A stretch of 46,350 bases of DNA. Origin: Acidobacteriota bacterium (GTDB taxonomy: Bacteria; Acidobacteriota; Terriglobia; Acidiferrales; UBA7541). A model generated the notes under the pieces. It did not search any database, had not been told where the DNA came from, and saw nothing but the letters and a program-made list of their open reading frames with translations. Shown piece after piece: positions 24,434 to 32,741 of the stretch (its first letter is position 1; each line of letters begins with the position of its first letter). A program made the translations under genes and the position numbers. Location: assembly GCA_003223325.1 (NCBI GenBank), contig QHYS01000265.1:1-46350 (forward strand). The letters are read 5' to 3'.

Positions 24434-25695
24434 GACACGTGTTCCCCTATCGAGGGTTTTTGCAATCTTTCTCGCTCATACGATGCAACCTTGGGTGTGA
24501 CTGGATCGGTCGCCTGTCCGAGGATGCCACGAGTGAGTGCCCTCGCCGCGTATTTGGTGCCCGCGACAAAGCGCATGAGCGGCCCGAAAGTTCCGGCAGC
24601 GGATGCCCCAAGAAAGTGCAGCCCGGGCAGTGACGCTTCGAAGCCCGCGCTAAGCTCGGGGTAGCCGTCGACAATACGCAGCGAACGCAACAAATCCGGT
24701 GCAAGAAAAGCAGAGCGGGAAATGTCCACACGATAACCGGTGGCCAGCAGAGCATGATCGACATACCGCTCGCTCCCATCGTCGAGTTTGAGCCGTAATT
24801 GTTGGCCAACGGCGTTAGCGGAGATAATGACACGGCCGGTCGTGATCCTTACCCCCGCCATCCGGGGAGGCAGCCACCCTGCGCCAGCCGGCCGGAGTGC
24901 ACGCCGTTCGATACGAGAGCGAAGCGCGGAGGGAAAGCTCCTCAGTACGGGCGGTGTATCGACGATCCAGTTCAATCCGAACGGGCCTATTTCCGAAGGC
25001 GGGTAGAGGATACGTCCGAGTATATTATTTGGACGATGCAGCCATGTGTGCAGCGGGGTGCCATACCGGAGCCAGTGGATTCTTCGCGATCGCACAACGA
25101 CCTCGACAGCGGCTTCCGATTCGTGCAACAAGGCCGCAGACTCAAGCGCGCTTTGACCTCCACCGACCACGACCACGCTTTGGCCCTTGAACCGAGCGAA
25201 ATCACAATGCTGAGAGGAGTGCGATGCTAGCGCAGGCGGCAGGGTGTCAAACTGGCGCAGCCGATTAGCGAAGGAGCCGATTCCGGTGGCAATGACCACG
25301 CGCTGCGCCCAGACCGGATCGCCATCCTGGAACGTGATTCGAAACTTTTCTGAGGCGGCTTCGAGTCGCGTGACCTGGCGGGCGTCCAAGTGAGGTACCG
25401 CTTGACGCTGAAACCATCGCCCGTAGTCGATGAAATCCTCGAGTCTTATGGGCCTCGGTAACTGTATGCCCCGTGTCTGTTGATAGCGATCAAGAGTTAA
25501 CTCACCGAGCGGATCAGCAATATGAGAACCCTCCCAAGTGGAGCGGAGAAGCATGCCCGCCGGCATCTGGCGCCAGAACTCCATGGGCTTGCCGAACACA
25601 CATACGTCCACCTTCGCCGCCCGAAGGTGCGCGGCGGCCGCCAATGCATACGGACCGGCACCTATGATCGCTACTGGGCATGCCAAAGCTGTCAT
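24430..25695 (-). CDS. FAD-dependent oxidoreductase (flavin monooxygenase / N-hydroxylase-like)
   Basis: About 421 residues from the ATG at 25695 (MTALACPVAIIGAGPYALAA); the open frame reaches 25755 but without family sequence. Two dinucleotide-binding loops are visible: IIGAGPYALAAAAHL for FAD near the N-terminus and VVVVGGGQSALESAA for NAD(P)H at about 165-180. An FMO-like FWRQMPAGMLLRSTWEGSHI and the late ATGYRVD motif are also present. The pattern fits lysine/ornithine N-hydroxylase or flavin monooxygenase relatives. It sits between an ATP-grasp enzyme and a methyltransferase, suggesting a joint modification of an amino-acid or amino-sugar group on the polysaccharide; the substrate is unknown. 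Confidence 0.8.
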   Translation of the reverse strand: MTALACPVAIIGAGPYALAAAAHLRAAKVDVCVFGKPMEFWRQMPAGMLLRSTWEGSHIADPLGELTLDRYQQTRGIQLPRPIRLEDFIDYGRWFQRQAVPHLDARQVTRLEAASEKFRITFQDGDPVWAQRVVIATGIGSFANRLRQFDTLPPALASHSSQHCDFARFKGQSVVVVGGGQSALESAALLHESEAAVEVVVRSRRIHWLRYGTPLHTWLHRPNNILGRILYPPSEIGPFGLNWIVDTPPVLRSFPSALRSRIERRALRPAGAGWLPPRMAGVRITTGRVIISANAVGQQLRLKLDDGSERYVDHALLATGYRVDISRSAFLAPDLLRSLRIVDGYPELSAGFEASLPGLHFLGASAAGTFGPLMRFVAGTKYAARALTRGILGQATDPVTPKVASYERERLQKPSIGEHVS

Positions 25696-25742
25696 CGAAA
25701 ACCTCCTGGAGATACGCCATGCACGAACGCGTGCGCCATGGC

Positions 25743-26828
25743 CTAGAGTGTGCACTTCGCCAATGCAACCGGTTGCTGAACCGCCGTCTTGAGCCGCGGG
25801 TTGATGGTTGGTTGCGGGTCGTTGACGATGGCGAGCATGTCGTACTTGGATGTCACGATATTAGGTTCGACCTGGAGCCAACGAGTGTCAGGCTGCTCAC
25901 AATTCGCCCACGCCATCAGTGCTGCCGGCAAATTAGCACCGGCCATGTGCGAGAAGGGATAACCGCCGCCAATGCGGGGATTCAGATCGAGGACATAACA
26001 ACCTTCTTCGGTGACCATTACGTCGCAGTCAAGAACGCCGACATGGCCAAGCTCGCGACCGATTACCTCGCCGATCTTTTCGAGCCGGTCACTCTTGACA
26101 GTAATCGCGCGGTCCGTTTGGCCGGCCCGCATCGCCAGCTTGCGTTTGACCAAGGTGCAAACGTGACGGCCGTCGAGGTCATTCACCACGTCTAGTCCGT
26201 ATTCTTGGCCGCACAACCGCTTCTGAATCAGAATGCAGCGCTCTGGGTCAGTCGCACTCATCTCCCACAAGCACGTGCGCTGAATACGTTTCCTGGCCAA
26301 CAAATAGTCCAATTCCAGTTCCTCACGGTCCTCCGGATACTCAATCCCAATAGCCGTTGTGCCCCAGCGAGGTTTAATCACGAGAGGAAAGGTAATATCT
26401 CCACGAGCGAGCGCTTCACGCACATCGGTCAACGACAGGTAGGTGGCAGGCGCGTCGAGATTACATGCCTTCAAGAATTTCAGGGACTCCCATTTATCAA
26501 AGCACTTATCGGTGACTTCCAGTGATGAGACCACTGCAATAGTGCCCCCCTCGAGAAAGCGGTCGCGATTCCTCGCCAGAGCTTGCAGTTCGAGGTCATT
26601 GGGAGAGATCAGCAGGCGAACGCAACGCTGTCGGCAGATGGTGAGCAGAGCATCGATGTATGCCGGGTCGCTTAGCATCGGCACTACGAAGGATTCATCC
26701 GCGTCCCGAAAGGCAGGAGCCTCAGCAGAGGCGTCAGCTGCAAGAACTTGCCCACGGCCTTTGAGCGCATGCTGAAAGAATTTGACCAGATAGTTGCGCC
26801 GGCCAGCGCATGTAAGCAGGACATTCAT
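25743..26828 (-). CDS. ATP-grasp ligase (carbamoyl-phosphate synthase-like)
   Basis: About 361 residues from the ATG at 26828 (MNVLLTCAGRRNYLVKFFQ). The N-terminal pre-ATP-grasp domain (about 1-105) includes ISPNDLELQALARNRD. The ATP-grasp core includes FPLVIKPRWGTTAIGI, QKRLCGQEYGLDVVNDLDG and the metal-binding CYVLDLNPRIGGGYPFSHMAG. Such free-standing enzymes activate a carboxylate as acyl phosphate and join it to an amine, for example an amino acid to an amino sugar. It is followed by the oxidoreductase (gap about 47 bp) and preceded by the phosphoglycosyl transferase (gap about 72 bp). An amide-bond-forming role in glycan decoration is inferred from this context. Confidence 0.8.
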   Translation of the reverse strand: MNVLLTCAGRRNYLVKFFQHALKGRGQVLAADASAEAPAFRDADESFVVPMLSDPAYIDALLTICRQRCVRLLISPNDLELQALARNRDRFLEGGTIAVVSSLEVTDKCFDKWESLKFLKACNLDAPATYLSLTDVREALARGDITFPLVIKPRWGTTAIGIEYPEDREELELDYLLARKRIQRTCLWEMSATDPERCILIQKRLCGQEYGLDVVNDLDGRHVCTLVKRKLAMRAGQTDRAITVKSDRLEKIGEVIGRELGHVGVLDCDVMVTEEGCYVLDLNPRIGGGYPFSHMAGANLPAALMAWANCEQPDTRWLQVEPNIVTSKYDMLAIVNDPQPTINPRLKTAVQQPVALAKCTL

Positions 26829-26900
26829 GACTCGATCTCTAATGAGTCGCGCCCTCAAGAAGGATCATGGCACCCGCTACGGGGATCACGTTGCGCACGA

Positions 26901-27533
26901 TTACGACAGACTTCCACCGAATGACGGCACGTCCAGATCGCCGTCCGGGCTGATGTTGTCGTGTTTGAGCACATTGAGAATCGTCTGCAGCAGAATTCGC
27001 AGATCCAGAACCAGGCTAGCCTGGTTGATGTACCGAACATCCAAAGCAAATCTCTCCTCCCACCTCAACCTATTACGACCGTTGATCTGGGCGAGACCGG
27101 TGATCCCAGGCTTTACCTCATGACGACGAGCCTGTTGCGGCGTGTAGAGCTTGAGGTACTCGATCTTCAAGGGCCGCGGTCCCACAAGGCTCATGTCTCC
27201 CTTCAGAACGTTGACTAGCTGTGGCAACTCGTCAAGACTGGTCCTGCGCAGGACACGTCCGAGCGGTGTGATCCGAACTTTGTCAGGCATCGGCCTTCCC
27301 GCGGCATCTACCAGGTCACTCATCGTTCTGAATTTGTACAAAACAAATAGTTCACCGTGCAGCCCGGGACGCATGTCTCGATAGAGCACGGGCGGCCCCA
27401 TGCGGAGGCGAATCAGCCCGGCGATGATCGTCATCGGGAGGGCGAAGACCGCTAAACCGAGAATGGCGCCTGCTAGATCCAGAATTCTCTTCATGGACGC
27501 ACGTGCCAATTGCCCTGTTTTGGACGCTAACAT
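26901..27533 (-). CDS. Phosphoglycosyl transferase (PglC/WcaJ-type sugar transferase)
   Basis: A 210-residue monotopic sugar transferase. It has a basic MKRILDL, a re-entrant hydrophobic segment (about 18-40), then [55 protein letters not shown] and [13 protein letters not shown], all motifs of the family. It transfers a phospho-sugar from UDP-sugar to undecaprenyl phosphate, the first committed step of glycan assembly at the inner membrane. The small size fits the PglC class without the extra N-terminal membrane domain of WcaJ. The start is 27533, or less likely the internal ATG at 27494. The sequence around its start codon is duplicated at 23284-23317. Confidence 0.9.
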   Translation of the reverse strand: MLASKTGQLARASMKRILDLAGAILGLAVFALPMTIIAGLIRLRMGPPVLYRDMRPGLHGELFVLYKFRTMSDLVDAAGRPMPDKVRITPLGRVLRRTSLDELPQLVNVLKGDMSLVGPRPLKIEYLKLYTPQQARRHEVKPGITGLAQINGRNRLRWEERFALDVRYINQASLVLDLRILLQTILNVLKHDNISPDGDLDVPSFGGSLS

Positions 27534-27645
27534 GTAAACCTATCGACCTGGACTTCCGGGAAGTGCGTTATCTGGCGCGGGAAAGGCTATCGAGTTGTCG
27601 CCCCGATCGCAAACGTGCAGCTTCAAGAACGCTCTGATCTTGCGT
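27499..27645 (-). repeat. Internal duplication, copy 2 (147 bp)
   Basis: The intact version of the duplicated segment: last 26 codons of the DUF4091 gene, the 34-bp gap and the first 11-12 codons of the phosphoglycosyl transferase. Partner of 23284-23476. Confidence 0.85.
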
Positions 27646-29265
27646 CCAGTTGTGCCAATCTGCGGCAATAGGTCTGATCACCGAGTTGATAAAGGAAACT
27701 TGATTTTTGCTCTTGAGTAACTCAACGTACTCGTAGTCCTGAATTCCATCTCGTAGGTACTTGAGTCGCATCGAGGGGGCTGTGGCTGTGGTCCCCACTC
27801 TTGCTCCCGGATAGAGCAGAATTCCTTCCCCTGGCCAGTACGCACCCGAAACAGGGCCTACAAGCACGTCATCCCAGGCAGTAGCCTCATTCGGCCAGTA
27901 ATCGACAGCCCAATAGAGTAAGCCAGTTGCACCCTGCATCTGGTTCAAGAAACCAGCTTGGATGCGGTAGTTGATCGGCAGGAAGTCAATCAGCCACTTG
28001 GGAGAATAATTATCACCTTCGAGGTCGTTATAAGACCAGACCTTCCCCGGTATTCCCGCCAGGCTCAGGGGCCACATTCTAGGAAGCATCACCCAGTAGT
28101 CAACTGCCGGCTTACCTATACCACTCCCATCGTCGTAAAGCGCAGGATCTGGCGCCATGGTGATGATGATGTTGACCCCGGCGGCGTGGGCATTCTGCGC
28201 CCACTGCTTGATGGTCGGGTAGATGGCGGTGCAGCCGCCAATCTCATCGGCCGGGAAGATGTCCAGAAAAACTCCGGGCGGATACTGTGCTACTTGAGAC
28301 TGAATGTCGGAAACGCTCGGAGCTCGCGCCATCGAGCTACAGGTTGCGGCGCCGTAATAGGGAAGACCGGTGCGATTTAGCCCGAAGTTGGTAATCTCAG
28401 AAGCGGCGAACGAAGGCATCCAAATTCGCGCAGGCATTATTTTGTGACGCATGAGCACTTCCTGATTGGCCTTGACCGCTCCCCGCTGATTGTTGAAGAT
28501 AAAGAATAACGTCTTTTCCGATGGCACGAGCGGAAGCTCGAAATTCCACACCGTTAGGCGGATCGGCACCATCACGTTGTCCTGACTGCTCGTAATGACG
28601 ATCGTGCCCGTATACACTCCCGGCGGGCTCGTTTTGATTCCGCGCGGAATGAATAGATCCACCCAAACGGGTTGGTTGTGGCCAACGGGAATACTGAATG
28701 GGACAGCCTGCAGACTTGCTCCGTTACCTGACAATGGCACCCCCGTTTGAGGATCGTTGAATGGTATCAGCGGGTCGGGATATGTACCGGGCGGTAGTGG
28801 GCGGTTTGTGGCATGTGGCCCGTAATCGAGACTGCCAGTAGCGAAGCTAACGTAATACTCGCGGTATAGGTTGTAGTTGGATTGGGCGATCACAGCGCCA
28901 TCAGGGCCTACCAGGTCGGACAACATTACGTTGACGCCAGTGAGATTTGTATTCGAAGCAGCTGTGATAATGATTTGCGTATCCACATACTCGCCGCGAG
29001 CACCCGAAAGGTTGATCGAGGAGATGTTTCCAGGGGCATCGCTCGGTCCGACCCTCACGAGACTAGGAACGATCCAAGCAATCATAGGTGTGTCACCGCG
29101 CAGCTCGTCGGGAGTGAGAAGGGATGCGATTATGACAGTTATAACGACAATTACTAAACTAGTTCCGACACCTCTTGGCAAGAGTGAAGTTCGTATATCG
29201 CGTGCCCTTCCTAGAGACGCGTCTCGACTGGACCCAAAATCCAACCTGTGTGGATTAGCCCGCAC
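27568..29265 (-). CDS. DUF4091 (glycoside-hydrolase-like) membrane-anchored protein
   Basis: A 565-residue protein with an N-terminal membrane anchor (hydrophobic at about 33-50), a beta-sandwich region (about 65-220) and a TIM-barrel-like DUF4091 region. Landmarks include VFLDIFPADEIGG, VNIIITMAPDPALYDDGSG, KVWSYNDLEGDNYSPKWLID, GATGLLYWAVDYWP and MRLKYLRDGIQDYEYVELL, the last being the DUF4091 signature. Such proteins are thought to act on glycans outside the cytoplasm, but no activity is established. Its start overlaps the end of the upstream glycosyltransferase by 11 bp, so it is part of the operon. A relic of its last 30 codons lies at 23381-23476. Confidence 0.75.
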   Translation of the reverse strand: MRANPHRLDFGSSRDASLGRARDIRTSLLPRGVGTSLVIVVITVIIASLLTPDELRGDTPMIAWIVPSLVRVGPSDAPGNISSINLSGARGEYVDTQIIITAASNTNLTGVNVMLSDLVGPDGAVIAQSNYNLYREYYVSFATGSLDYGPHATNRPLPPGTYPDPLIPFNDPQTGVPLSGNGASLQAVPFSIPVGHNQPVWVDLFIPRGIKTSPPGVYTGTIVITSSQDNVMVPIRLTVWNFELPLVPSEKTLFFIFNNQRGAVKANQEVLMRHKIMPARIWMPSFAASEITNFGLNRTGLPYYGAATCSSMARAPSVSDIQSQVAQYPPGVFLDIFPADEIGGCTAIYPTIKQWAQNAHAAGVNIIITMAPDPALYDDGSGIGKPAVDYWVMLPRMWPLSLAGIPGKVWSYNDLEGDNYSPKWLIDFLPINYRIQAGFLNQMQGATGLLYWAVDYWPNEATAWDDVLVGPVSGAYWPGEGILLYPGARVGTTATAPSMRLKYLRDGIQDYEYVELLKSKNQVSFINSVIRPIAADWHNWTQDQSVLEAARLRSGRQLDSLSRAR

Positions 29266-30433
29266 GTTGTACGAGACCCGACCACCGCACGCTTGGAGGT
29301 GTTTCGCCAGCCAGCTTTTGATAAATCGCCTGATACCGTTGCACGACCGTGTTCAATGAAAAGTGCTGTTGCACGCGCGATCTTGCAGTCATTCCCAGGT
29401 GGCCCCGCATTTCGGGTCCGGCTTCAATTAGTTCACGCCATGCCGATGCCAGCGCGCACGGGTCTTTTGGCGGCACTACTTTTCCGGTGCTGCCGACGAT
29501 CCGTGCCGAATCGCCCACGTCGGTGACGACACACGACGTGCCACATGCCATTGCCTCGCCGACGCATAGAGGAAACGCCTCACTCATAGAGGACGAGGTG
29601 GCAATATCTAGGGCCGCAAAGAAGGAACCGATGTCACTGCGCTCCCCGAGGAGATGGCAGCGCTGCTGGATGCGTGCCAACGCTATCCGCTGCATTAGCT
29701 CGGGGTTGTCACTACTTACGCCACGGCCACACAAAACGAAGTGAACCTCCGGCATGACGGCGTGAAGGTGTGCGGCTGCTTGAATAAAATTGTAATGATC
29801 CTTCTGCGGGTGGAAGCGGGCAGCCATTCCTATCAGCAGGGTATTGTCCCGGACGTGCAGTTCCTTACGGAGTGAGAGCCGTGCCGCTGTGTCGGGTTTG
29901 AACTCCTGCAGATCGAAGCCGTTGGGTATGACCTCCATACTTTTCGCTGCGTAGCCGAACCGAACGTGCAAAAGCAAAGCTGCCTGCGAGACGAAGACAA
30001 TAGATCTTGGGAGCCAACGAGACATATGGGCACAGCACTTCGCTGTCCATAACGTGAGCGGTTTATTCACTTGGGGGTCTAGGTCAGCTTGGTGAATGCC
30101 CCAAACAACCGGTATGTCGCCAGCGAGGCGAGCAGCCAGCGCTCCGATTAGGTTGGCATGATACATCCAGGTCTGCACGATTTGGGCTCCCGACTGGCGA
30201 ATCCATCGACCCAGACGAGTAACTGCGAGAGGATTAGGAACGCCTCTCTTCATGCCAAGCGCGGCGACCGGCACTCGCGCTCGCCGAATCTTGTCGGCCA
30301 CCTCCCCAAGGTCGGTTAGGGAAATCACCTGATTTTCAAATTTTCCCCTGTCCATTGTGCAGAGAAGCCGATACAGCATCACTTCGGCTCCGCCCAGAGA
30401 GAGATCCGTGATGACGTGAGTAACCTTGATCAT
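29255..30433 (-). CDS. GT4 glycosyltransferase
   Basis: A 392-residue GT-B enzyme. It begins KVTHVITDLSLGGAEVMLYR, the usual GGAE motif of GT4, and continues with VQTWMYHANLIGALAARL, VSQAALLLHVRFGY, VIPNGFDLQEFKPD, GMAARFHPQKDHYNFIQAA and the EX7E site SEAFPLCVGEAMACGTSCVV. It probably adds one sugar of the repeat unit at the cytoplasmic face of the membrane; donor and acceptor cannot be told from sequence. It shares an 11-bp overlap with the DUF4091 gene downstream. Confidence 0.9.
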   Translation of the reverse strand: MIKVTHVITDLSLGGAEVMLYRLLCTMDRGKFENQVISLTDLGEVADKIRRARVPVAALGMKRGVPNPLAVTRLGRWIRQSGAQIVQTWMYHANLIGALAARLAGDIPVVWGIHQADLDPQVNKPLTLWTAKCCAHMSRWLPRSIVFVSQAALLLHVRFGYAAKSMEVIPNGFDLQEFKPDTAARLSLRKELHVRDNTLLIGMAARFHPQKDHYNFIQAAAHLHAVMPEVHFVLCGRGVSSDNPELMQRIALARIQQRCHLLGERSDIGSFFAALDIATSSSMSEAFPLCVGEAMACGTSCVVTDVGDSARIVGSTGKVVPPKDPCALASAWRELIEAGPEMRGHLGMTARSRVQQHFSLNTVVQRYQAIYQKLAGETPPSVRWSGLVQRAG

Positions 30434-30575
30434 GCAATTTGCCGACGACTACGCCGCAGCAAAATCCCCATGTAATGTTGAGATACAAAGCTAGCGAGAT
30501 CGGTTTATTTACTGAGATCCTCGCTGATTCGGGACCGCGAAACCGGTCGAAGTTCCACAGTATTTGTCGTCACCC

Positions 30576-31658
30576 TCACGCCCGATGGGGTCGGGGCTCC
30601 CGGTGCGATAGGAACTCAAGCCAGGGTGCAAATAACAAGCTAGCGGGATGACCCAGCCGAATCATTCCGCCCACTGTCTTCAGCGCCATCGCGAGAATAG
30701 GATTTACGGTTGTGATGTCTCGGAAGTTTGGTTTCAGAACAGAGGTCCTAAATCCCTGTGCGTCCATGATTGCAGCCGTCTCATAGGGGTCTAGCAGCCT
30801 TTCCATGTACTGAGCGGTACATGGGTCGCGCGGCGCACAAGCAGGCTTTGGGGGTGGGATCGTTCCGTTGCGGCTGTACTCTTCAGCTACTCTCATGACC
30901 TCGTCAATCAATTCCCCGCGTGTCCGGTTGACCAGTAGTCTCAGATCCGCTTCGGGCAGTTGCGGAACCACGCTTGTTATAGCCTCTTCTCTGATGCCAA
31001 CGTAATGCTCATTATCGATCATGTCCCATTGCTTCCTAAACACCCAGTGGTAGATCAGATTCCGCCCGTTGGCCCCAGTGCGTCCAAATACTCTGCCTCC
31101 CTCCTTGAGCCATAAGGCAAGCTTCCCATACAGGCTACCAATGTCCCTGATATGCTCGAGTAGTTCGAAAGAAAACGCGGCATCGACGGTGCCCGGGCGC
31201 AAGTCCAGGTTCAAGACGTCCTGACCATGGAGTCGCACTCTGTCTTCGAGACCCAAAAAATCTATAATGAGCTGGGCAGAGCGAAGCCGATCGTAAGTCA
31301 TTTCGACCGAATGAACTTCTTGAACCCCGCAGAACAGCGAGAGAACAGAGTTTAAGCCGATTCCAGACCCAACGTCCAGGAGAACCGCGCCCGGTTTGAT
31401 GTCAAGCATGCGGCAGGCATACTTGATGCGACCGAGCCGAGCTTTCATGATTTCGGGATTTTTCTCGAGTTTGCTGGCGAACTGTAGCTCCGCAACATGC
31501 GAGTTTTGATTCTCTCTGGCTGCAAAGAGGACCGCCTCGACAATCCTGCTTAGAGAGAGTTCCTGCAACGCCAGACCGTGCTTTAGTAGCTTTGGCCATC
31601 TATTAGAGAGGCCACGATTACCTCCGCGGGATGGAGTCTGTCGAGGTTCGCAACTCAT
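30576..31658 (-). CDS. Class I SAM-dependent methyltransferase
   Basis: A 360-residue protein. SAM-binding motif I is GAVLLDVGSGIGLNSVLSLF (about 95-114), followed by VHSVEMTYDRLRSAQ, then DAAFSFELLEHIRDIGSLYG and WLKEGGRVFGRTGANGRNL. The C-terminal 150 residues are longer than a bare methyltransferase and carry CAPRDPCTAQYMERLLDPYE. The substrate is unknown, probably a sugar precursor or the growing glycan. It lies in the operon between two genes of the same direction, with gaps of 142 and 165 bp, wider than for most members. Confidence 0.8.
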   Translation of the reverse strand: MSCEPRQTPSRGGNRGLSNRWPKLLKHGLALQELSLSRIVEAVLFAARENQNSHVAELQFASKLEKNPEIMKARLGRIKYACRMLDIKPGAVLLDVGSGIGLNSVLSLFCGVQEVHSVEMTYDRLRSAQLIIDFLGLEDRVRLHGQDVLNLDLRPGTVDAAFSFELLEHIRDIGSLYGKLALWLKEGGRVFGRTGANGRNLIYHWVFRKQWDMIDNEHYVGIREEAITSVVPQLPEADLRLLVNRTRGELIDEVMRVAEEYSRNGTIPPPKPACAPRDPCTAQYMERLLDPYETAAIMDAQGFRTSVLKPNFRDITTVNPILAMALKTVGGMIRLGHPASLLFAPWLEFLSHREPRPHRA

Positions 31659-31823
31659 CTATCACTCTCCGGTCGCGATGGTTGGAGACGTACCGTTTTC
31701 ACAACCCATATGACTTGGTTCTGACCCGGATTCTCCATCAGAACGGCTTATCTCAGGTTCGGTCGACGGTAAGCCCCTGGTTCGATCAACTCTGGTTGCC
31801 AGTTCTTAGTCAAACCTAGCGGC

Positions 31824-32729
31824 CTAACTTTGCGACAGTTCGCTCCGAGTGAACGCTTCGCTTCGGCTGGTTACGTGTACCTTTTTGTATAATTTTGAGC
31901 GGAATGGACGAACCGCGCGGTACACCCGAGTCATCCAGTAGGGGGCGTAGCGCGTCAACAGGGAAGGGTAAGGACCCGGCGGAGAGCCGAGGTCAGCGAT
32001 GCCAACTGCTGCAGAGCGCTGCCAGATTGCCTTGTAATCGCTCTGCTGGGGTGACTGTTGGAAAATCGGCATAGACGCAATCTTTTTCGCCCACACGATC
32101 AAATAAGCGGGGCGGTGGTTCGTCAATTCCACCCGCCTTTGGGCGCGTTCAGGATCCAAAACCTCATACCATACCGATCTCCACGGATATTCATAAATGA
32201 GTATTTTTACGAGCTGGAAGCCGTTGGTTGGGGTGAATACGCGGAAAAATAATTCCGGGCTAAACTGATAGAAACCATGGCCCATGAGATTGTTCGAGGG
32301 GGTGATCCCGATGAAGTGGCCCCCCGGGACCACTGCTTCCATGCAATTCTTGAGAGCTGTGGGGAAATGGAACACGTGCTCGAGAGTTCCGCCATCGATT
32401 ACGAGGCTGAATTGATCGCGATACGAATGTGGGAGCAATTGGTTCATGTCGTGCAAGATCGAAGCGCCTTCGTAGTTGGAAGCGTCCATGGAATCAACCC
32501 TCTGAGCTCCCAGCAGCTTCAGCAACGGCTCGCAATAACCTTTCTGCTCAGTCAAAACCTCTTTTGCTTGTTTGGCGCTGAGAGCAATCCCGTGGCTCGA
32601 CAACACAGAACGCATCTGAGCCGGCGAAAGACGCAGTGACTGCCTACCTAGCGTGAGGACTCTGTCAAAACAGACACCCGCCTCGCGTGCGGTCAACAGG
32701 ATTTCAATCGTTGCGACGTCCAAACCCAT
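31824..32729 (-). CDS. Methyltransferase-like protein of polysaccharide clusters
   Basis: A 301-residue protein with VDSMDASNYEGASILHDMN, FSLVIDGGTLEHVFHFPTAL, CMEAVVPGGHFIGITPSNN and MGHGFYQFSPELFFRVF. This is the pattern of a Rossmann-fold family found in many O-antigen and capsule clusters and classed with SAM methyltransferases, but the glycine-rich motif I is not typical. It may be a divergent methyltransferase or a non-catalytic relative. It follows the upstream GT4 by 12 bp, so it is co-transcribed. The last 60 residues are basic and aromatic (YWMTRVYRAVRPFRSKLYKK), perhaps membrane-associating. Confidence 0.7.
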   Translation of the reverse strand: MGLDVATIEILLTAREAGVCFDRVLTLGRQSLRLSPAQMRSVLSSHGIALSAKQAKEVLTEQKGYCEPLLKLLGAQRVDSMDASNYEGASILHDMNQLLPHSYRDQFSLVIDGGTLEHVFHFPTALKNCMEAVVPGGHFIGITPSNNLMGHGFYQFSPELFFRVFTPTNGFQLVKILIYEYPWRSVWYEVLDPERAQRRVELTNHRPAYLIVWAKKIASMPIFQQSPQQSDYKAIWQRSAAVGIADLGSPPGPYPSLLTRYAPYWMTRVYRAVRPFRSKLYKKVHVTSRSEAFTRSELSQS

Positions 32730-32741
32730 ATACGCAGTCCT

